DNA of 5,259 bases from positions 1-5,259 of the forward strand of contig CAIYXE010000680.1 of the NCBI GenBank assembly GCA_903930095.1, read 5' to 3'. A model generated the notes under the pieces. That model did not search any database, was not told where the DNA came from, and worked only from the letters and a program-made list of their open reading frames with translations. How positions within the stretch are numbered: the first letter of the stretch is position 1; the number at the start of each line of letters is the position of its first letter. The position numbers and the translations under genes were made by a program. The DNA comes from an uncultured Hyphomicrobiales bacterium (GTDB lineage: Bacteria > Pseudomonadota > Alphaproteobacteria > Rhizobiales > Aestuariivirgaceae). Of this stretch, positions 1 through 5,259 are shown piece by piece.

Positions 1-406
1 AGCCCAGCACCATCATCAGGATGTCGGAGACGGAGTTGAGGACGCTGTCGCCGAAATAGTCGAGCGAGATCGTCGCCGCGCGGTAGCGGTTGATGATGAA
101 GGGCGTGTTTTCGAAGACCTCCCAGGCGGCTTCCATCGCCGTCGCGGCGGTGAGCCGCGCGCCCAGCGGCCATTTCCACGCCACCAGCCATAGCAGCCAA
201 TAGAAGATGAAGCCGTGGATGATGTGGGATGGCGAGTACCAGTCCGTGAGGTGCTGGGAATTGCCGGCGCTGAAGACCTCGCCCTCCCAGATCTTCACAT
301 AGCCGCAAGCACAGATCGGCACCCGCCCCATGAGCCACAGCGAGAGAGCCGTGACCGCGATGATGGCGAGAACGGCGAAGAGGCTGGCGCGGGATGGCCT
401 GTCCAT
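1..406 (-). CDS. DUF2585 (UPF0314) family membrane protein, 3' end missing
   Basis: This is the N-terminal 135 residues of a protein of unknown function, cut by the left edge of the window; I recall family members as roughly 190-200 residues. I translated it by hand from the minus strand. It shows a hydrophobic segment at about residues 8-26, a CxC pair in ICACG (31-35), the block [16 protein letters not shown] (51-66) leading into a second, Trp-rich hydrophobic segment (62-77), then [14 protein letters not shown] (96-109) and [13 protein letters not shown] (116-128). These blocks are the recognisable signature of DUF2585/UPF0314, mainly found in Alphaproteobacteria. The polar and aromatic conserved residues lie next to membrane segments, so an inner-membrane location is inferred. 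The start is fixed: an in-frame TAA lies only three codons upstream of the ATG, and there is no strong Shine-Dalgarno sequence. The gene lies 69 bp downstream of the DUF4864 gene on the same strand and could be co-transcribed with it. Its function is unknown. Confidence 0.9.
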   Translation of the reverse strand, partial: MDRPSRASLFAVLAIIAVTALSLWLMGRVPICACGYVKIWEGEVFSAGNSQHLTDWYSPSHIIHGFIFYWLLWLVAWKWPLGARLTAATAMEAAWEVFENTPFIINRYRAATISLDYFGDSVLNSVSDILMMVLG

Positions 407-475
407 GGCTGGCTGTTATCGCGCCAGCCCCGGCATGTCATCCCCGGCTGCGGGCGGTATGCGGGTGCCTGGGCC
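407..475. other. Short gap between two minus-strand genes
   Basis: These 69 bp separate the DUF4864 stop from the DUF2585 start. I see no stem followed by a T-run, so nothing here argues against one transcript covering both genes. The gap contains a 7-bp direct repeat CCCCGGC (429-435 region and 442-448). It also contains GTCATCCCCGGC (437-448), which resembles one arm of the palindrome at 4885-4912 with one extra C. Confidence 0.4.
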
Positions 476-901
476 TCACGCGCCCAATTCCGGCGCCCGC
501 ACGATGGCGCAGCCGTTGATCAGCCAGCTTCCGTCCGGCTGGCGCTCCATGGTGTAGATGGCCTCATAGGTGAGCCCGTCCGGCCCCACCACCGTCACGC
601 GCTGAATCGGCCGGCCGGACGCCGAGAAGCCCGCCTCGCCGAACTTGAAGGACTCCGGCCGGTACACCGGCTGGTAGCCCTGGCGCACCATGTTCATGAA
701 CAGGTCCGGGTTGGGGAAGATCTGGCGGATCATCGGCGCGGCATAGCTGTAGGCGCGTGAGCCGTTTTCCGCCCGGAAAGCCTCGATCTGCCCGGTGATC
801 ACATCGCGGAACGCGGCCTTGTCCCCGTCTGACAGCGTGTCCGCGCGTGCGGGTGCGCCCCACAGCAGGAAGGCAGCAAAGAGTAAGATGATGAAGCGCA
901 T
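476..901 (-). CDS. DUF4864 family exported protein
   Basis: This is a complete 141-residue protein of unknown function. Residues 1-20 form a typical Sec signal peptide: Met-Arg, a hydrophobic core ([13 protein letters not shown]) and an AxA cleavage motif (A18-R19-A20), giving a mature periplasmic protein starting at Asp21. The mature part begins with a helix-like stretch ([17 protein letters not shown]) and a segment around [22 protein letters not shown] beta-rich C-terminal half follows ([28 protein letters not shown]). The order and the terminal W-x-I-x-G-C motif match DUF4864. Cys131 is the only cysteine, so no internal disulfide is possible. The start is supported by AGGAGG (907-912, minus strand) five bases before the ATG. 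The gene is transcribed away from the cox operon and is probably the first gene of a pair with the DUF2585 gene. The small alpha+beta layout would fit an NTF2-like fold, which is inference only. Confidence 0.88.
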   Translation of the reverse strand: MRFIILLFAAFLLWGAPARADTLSDGDKAAFRDVITGQIEAFRAENGSRAYSYAAPMIRQIFPNPDLFMNMVRQGYQPVYRPESFKFGEAGFSASGRPIQRVTVVGPDGLTYEAIYTMERQPDGSWLINGCAIVRAPELGA

Positions 902-1024
902 TGCAACCTCCTGGTCCGCTGGTATCAGGCCGGATACGCTGCGGCACGGCCGCCGGTTTGCTGTGTGCGCTGCAACAAACTGAGTCGTAACGGAAATTTC
1001 TGGCTCCGCGACGCTGGGTCACCC

Positions 1025-1053
1025 TTGACGATGACTGAATCGCGGTTGAGTAT
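1025..1053 (+). promoter_or_regulatory. Weak sigma70-like promoter candidate for coxSLM
   Basis: TTGACG (1025-1030) matches five of six bases of the -35 consensus. After a 17-base spacer, GAGTAT (1048-1053) matches only three of six bases of the -10 consensus. The distance to coxS would leave a leader of about 90 bases. The spacing is right, but the -10 box is poor, so this is a candidate only. A regulated or alternative-sigma promoter elsewhere in 902-1150 is equally possible. Confidence 0.3.
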
Positions 1054-1092
1054 GCGGCCCGGCAATCAGAGAATTTCCCGCCCGGATCAGCG

Positions 1093-1107
1093 CCGGTCAC
1101 GTGCCGG
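1093..1107. promoter_or_regulatory. Imperfect dyad around CACGTG, possible operator
   Basis: CCGGTCACGTGCCGG reads as CCGG arms flanking the palindrome CACGTG, with one unpaired T in the left half. It lies about 45 bp before the coxS start and downstream of the promoter candidate, a plausible repressor position. High GC makes short dyads common by chance, so support is weak. Confidence 0.2.
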
Positions 1108-1139
1108 TGGCAGCGGTTCCGTCAGCGGGAAGCCAATTT

Positions 1140-1146
1140 GGGAGGA
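1140..1146 (+). promoter_or_regulatory. Ribosome binding site that fixes the coxS start
   Basis: GGGAGGA ends four bases before the ATG at 1151. It selects this ATG over the upstream in-frame ATG at 965, which would add 62 residues unlike any ferredoxin-type N-terminus. The same ten bases, GGGAGGACCC, also precede coxM at 4004-4013. Confidence 0.85.
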
Positions 1147-1150
1147 CCCT

Positions 1151-1615
<465 letters not shown>

Positions 1616-1633
1616 TTTTGGGGAGAGCGATAC

Positions 1634-4000
<2,367 letters not shown>

Positions 4001-4018
4001 GGCGGGAGGACCCAAGAC

Positions 4019-4810
4019 ATGGAAAACTTCAACTACCATCGCCCCGCCTCTGTCGCGGATGCCGTGAACGCCATGAAGTCGGCGTCTGACGGCAAATACC
4101 TCTCGGGCGGCCAGACGCTTATCCCGACGATGAAGCAGGGCCTCGCGTCGCCCTCCGACATCGTCGATCTCGGCGGCCTCAAGAACGCAGGCGTCAGCGT
4201 CGGTGCAACGGTCGTCATCAAGGCGGGCACCACGCACGCCGAGGTGGCGGGCAATGCCGACCTCAAGAAGGCCATCCCCGGCCTCGCCGCTCTCGCTGGC
4301 GGCATCGGTGACCCGCAGGTGCGCCACAAGGGCACCATCGGCGGTTCGGTGGCCAACAACGATCCCGCAGCAGACTACCCCTCCGCCTGCATGGGGCTCG
4401 GCGCCACCATCCACACCTCCAGCCGCAAGATTGCAGCCGATGACTTCTTCACCGGCATGTTCTCCACCGCGCTGGAAGAGGGTGAGGTGGTGACGGCCAT
4501 CGAGTTCCCGATCCCGAAGAAGTCGGGCTATGCCAAGTTCCCGAACCCGGCCTCGCTTTATGCCATGGTCGGCGTCTTCGCGGCGCAAGGCGCTGACGGT
4601 TCCGCCCGCGTGGCGGTGACGGGTGCGGGTTCCGGCGTGTTCCGGGTTCCGGCCATGGAAGCGGCCCTGTCGAAGGACTTCTCGGCGGGCGCCTTGAACG
4701 GCATTTCGGTGCCGTCCAAGGACCTCAACAACGACCTTCACGCCTCTGCCGAATATCGTGCGCATTTGATCACGGTCATGGCCAAGCGAGCCGTGGAAAA
4801 GGCCAAGTAA
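4019..4810 (+). CDS. coxM: CO dehydrogenase-type medium subunit (FAD-binding)
   Basis: This is the flavoprotein subunit of the same hydroxylase. It takes electrons from the CoxS clusters onto FAD and passes them to quinone or another acceptor. The protein has 263 residues, against 288 for Oligotropha CoxM. The N-terminal FAD-binding domain (about 1-170) starts with the usual NFNYHRPASVADAV and carries the two flavin motifs: SGGQTLIP (29-36, the AGGxSL-type motif) and TIGG (106-109) within IGDPQVRHKGTIGGSVANNDPAADYPSA. The C-terminal CO-dehydrogenase flavoprotein domain covers about 175-263 and ends in the typical YRAHLITVMAKRA. The start is supported by GGGAGGA (4004-4010) eight bases upstream. 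It begins 18 bases after coxL, the same spacing as between coxS and coxL, indicating a single transcript. It is the last gene before a strong terminator. The S-L-M order is that of form II clusters, whereas form I clusters are M-S-L. Confidence 0.95.
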   Translation: MENFNYHRPASVADAVNAMKSASDGKYLSGGQTLIPTMKQGLASPSDIVDLGGLKNAGVSVGATVVIKAGTTHAEVAGNADLKKAIPGLAALAGGIGDPQVRHKGTIGGSVANNDPAADYPSACMGLGATIHTSSRKIAADDFFTGMFSTALEEGEVVTAIEFPIPKKSGYAKFPNPASLYAMVGVFAAQGADGSARVAVTGAGSGVFRVPAMEAALSKDFSAGALNGISVPSKDLNNDLHASAEYRAHLITVMAKRAVEKAK

Positions 4811-4829
4811 GTTACGAGACTTGCGAGTT

Positions 4830-4858
4830 GGGGCCCGCGAGTGCAATCGCGGGCCTTT
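4830..4858 (+). terminator. Rho-independent terminator after coxM
   Basis: GGCCCGCGA (4832-4840) and TCGCGGGCC (4847-4855) form a perfect 9-bp GC-rich stem with a six-base loop GTGCAA. Two further G-U pairs at the base and a short T-run (TTT, then TTGCTATTCTT nearby) follow. It starts about 20 bases after the coxM stop and should end most coxSLM transcripts before coxD. The T-run is short, so some read-through is possible. Confidence 0.85.
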
Positions 4859-4884
4859 GCTATTCTTGGGCGTGTCTTTTAGGA

Positions 4885-4912
4885 CGTCACTCCGGCGAAG
4901 GCCGGGATGACG
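4885..4912. repeat. Short imperfect palindrome of dispersed-repeat type
   Basis: CGTCACTCCGGC (4885-4896) and GCCGGGATGACG (4901-4912) pair as 12-base arms around a GAAG tetraloop. The only defects are one C/A mismatch and one T-G wobble in mid-stem. Elements of the form GTCAT-TCCGGC-GAAx-GCCGGA-ATGAC occur in many copies in intergenic regions of alphaproteobacterial genomes, so this is probably one copy of a dispersed repeat rather than a specific operator. It has no T-run, so it is not a second classical terminator. It lies 21 bases before the coxD start, and in RNA it would form a hairpin just upstream of the ribosome binding site. Confidence 0.65.
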
Positions 4913-4921
4913 GGCACATGT

Positions 4922-4927
4922 GAGGAG
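4922..4927 (+). promoter_or_regulatory. Ribosome binding site that fixes the coxD start
   Basis: GAGGAG lies six bases before the ATG at 4934. It selects this frame over the overlapping GTG at 4927, whose product is Arg/His/Pro-rich, resembles no family and stops at 5178. Confidence 0.8.
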
Positions 4928-4933
4928 TGACGA

Positions 4934-5259
4934 ATGACCAACCTTCCTGCCAGCATCGACGAGACGCTGAAACTCCTCCGCTCCACCGGCTACATCGCGG
5001 GCCGAGATCTGGCGACTGTCGCCTTCCTCGCCCTCAAGATGGGCCGCCCGCTGTTCCTCGAAGGCGAGGCAGGTGTGGGCAAGACCGAGATCGCCAAGGT
5101 GCTGGCCGAGACGCTGGGCCGCAAGCTGATCCGCCTCCAGTGCTACGAGGGCCTCGACATCAACTCCGCCGTCTATGAGTGGAATTATTCCGCCCAGATG
5201 ATCGAGATCCGCCTGGCCGAAGCCTCCGGCGAGCTCGACCGGCAGCGGCTGGGCCAGGA
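4934..5259 (+). CDS. coxD: MoxR-type AAA+ ATPase, CoxD-like, 3' end missing
   Basis: These are the first 108 residues of an AAA+ ATPase of the MoxR family, cut by the right edge. In the Oligotropha cox cluster, CoxD is a chaperone-like ATPase that helps complete the metal and sulfur centre of the hydroxylase. The sequence begins MTNLPASIDETLKLLRSTGYIAGRDLATVAF in part, then shows the Walker A loop GEAGVGKT (44-51) with nucleotide-binding K50 after RPLFLEGE. The CoxD-like block LIRLQCYEGLD (65-75) and YEWNYSAQM (81-89) follow. Walker B, sensor and arginine-finger motifs would lie beyond the window. The start follows a good GAGGAG site. The position directly after coxSLM supports coxD over other MoxR proteins. 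A terminator and a palindrome lie between coxM and this gene, so it may have its own promoter, though I see no convincing one in 4859-4921. I would expect a coxE-type von Willebrand A protein gene next. Confidence 0.88.
   Translation, partial: MTNLPASIDETLKLLRSTGYIAGRDLATVAFLALKMGRPLFLEGEAGVGKTEIAKVLAETLGRKLIRLQCYEGLDINSAVYEWNYSAQMIEIRLAEASGELDRQRLGQ

Larger units (their letters stand above)
902..1150. promoter_or_regulatory. Divergent intergenic region upstream of coxS and the DUF4864 gene
   Basis: This 249-bp non-coding stretch must hold the start signals for both transcripts. I see no regulator gene or convincing RNA. Sequence features worth noting are GTTTG (956-960) facing CAAAC (976-980) across 15 bases, the perfect 8-bp palindrome GAAATTTC (993-1000), the promoter candidate at 1025-1053, and an imperfect dyad around CACGTG at 1093-1107. 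An open frame continues upstream of coxS from an ATG at 965, but its translation before residue Met1 of CoxS has no ferredoxin-like character, so I treat it as non-coding. Confidence 0.6.

Noticed and set aside
215..760. A plus-strand open frame across the DUF2585 and DUF4864 genes
   Set aside because: It is opposite two recognisable minus-strand families, one with a clear signal peptide, and its translation is Arg/His-rich with no motif.
965..1150. N-terminal extension of coxS from the ATG at 965
   Set aside because: The extra 62 residues do not resemble CoxS, and a strong ribosome binding site at 1140-1146 serves the ATG at 1151, giving a normal family length.
4861..4866. TATTCT as a -10 box for coxD
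   Set aside because: No acceptable -35 sequence lies 15-19 bases upstream. That stretch is the terminator stem.
4927..5178. A GTG-started 83-codon frame overlapping the start of coxD
   Set aside because: It is out of frame with the clear Walker A-containing protein starting at 4934, and its translation is Arg/Pro-rich without motifs.

Overview
The window looks like chromosomal DNA of a high-GC alphaproteobacterium. The evidence is strong G/C preference at third codon positions, the DUF2585/UPF0314 and DUF4864 families (both mainly alphaproteobacterial), and a short dispersed-type palindrome of a kind common in that class. No species can be named from the sequence. There are no RNA genes, insertion sequences, CRISPR arrays or phage genes.

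Layout. On the minus strand, positions 1-406 hold the first 135 codons of a DUF2585 membrane protein that runs off the left edge, and 476-901 holds a small exported DUF4864 protein. A 249-bp divergent intergenic region (902-1150) follows, with a weak promoter candidate and an imperfect dyad. On the plus strand comes a three-gene molybdenum hydroxylase operon: coxS (1151-1615, [2Fe-2S] subunit), coxL (1634-4000, molybdopterin subunit) and coxM (4019-4810, FAD subunit). A clear Rho-independent terminator (4830-4858) and a separate palindromic repeat (4885-4912) come next. The 5' part of a MoxR-type AAA+ ATPase gene, most likely coxD, starts at 4934 and runs off the right edge.

How it works. CoxS, CoxL and CoxM would assemble into a cytoplasmic or membrane-associated (LMS)2-type hydroxylase: substrate is oxidised at the Mo-pterin of CoxL, and electrons pass through the two [2Fe-2S] clusters of CoxS to FAD in CoxM. 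CoxD is a maturation chaperone in characterised cox clusters. The active-site loop of CoxL reads AYRGAGR, and the gene order is S-L-M. Both mark a form II ('putative') CO dehydrogenase rather than the CO-oxidising form I, whose AYxCSFR loop carries the copper-binding cysteine. The real substrate is therefore open, and this is the most interesting point in an otherwise recognisable region. I found no evidence of a wholly new system.
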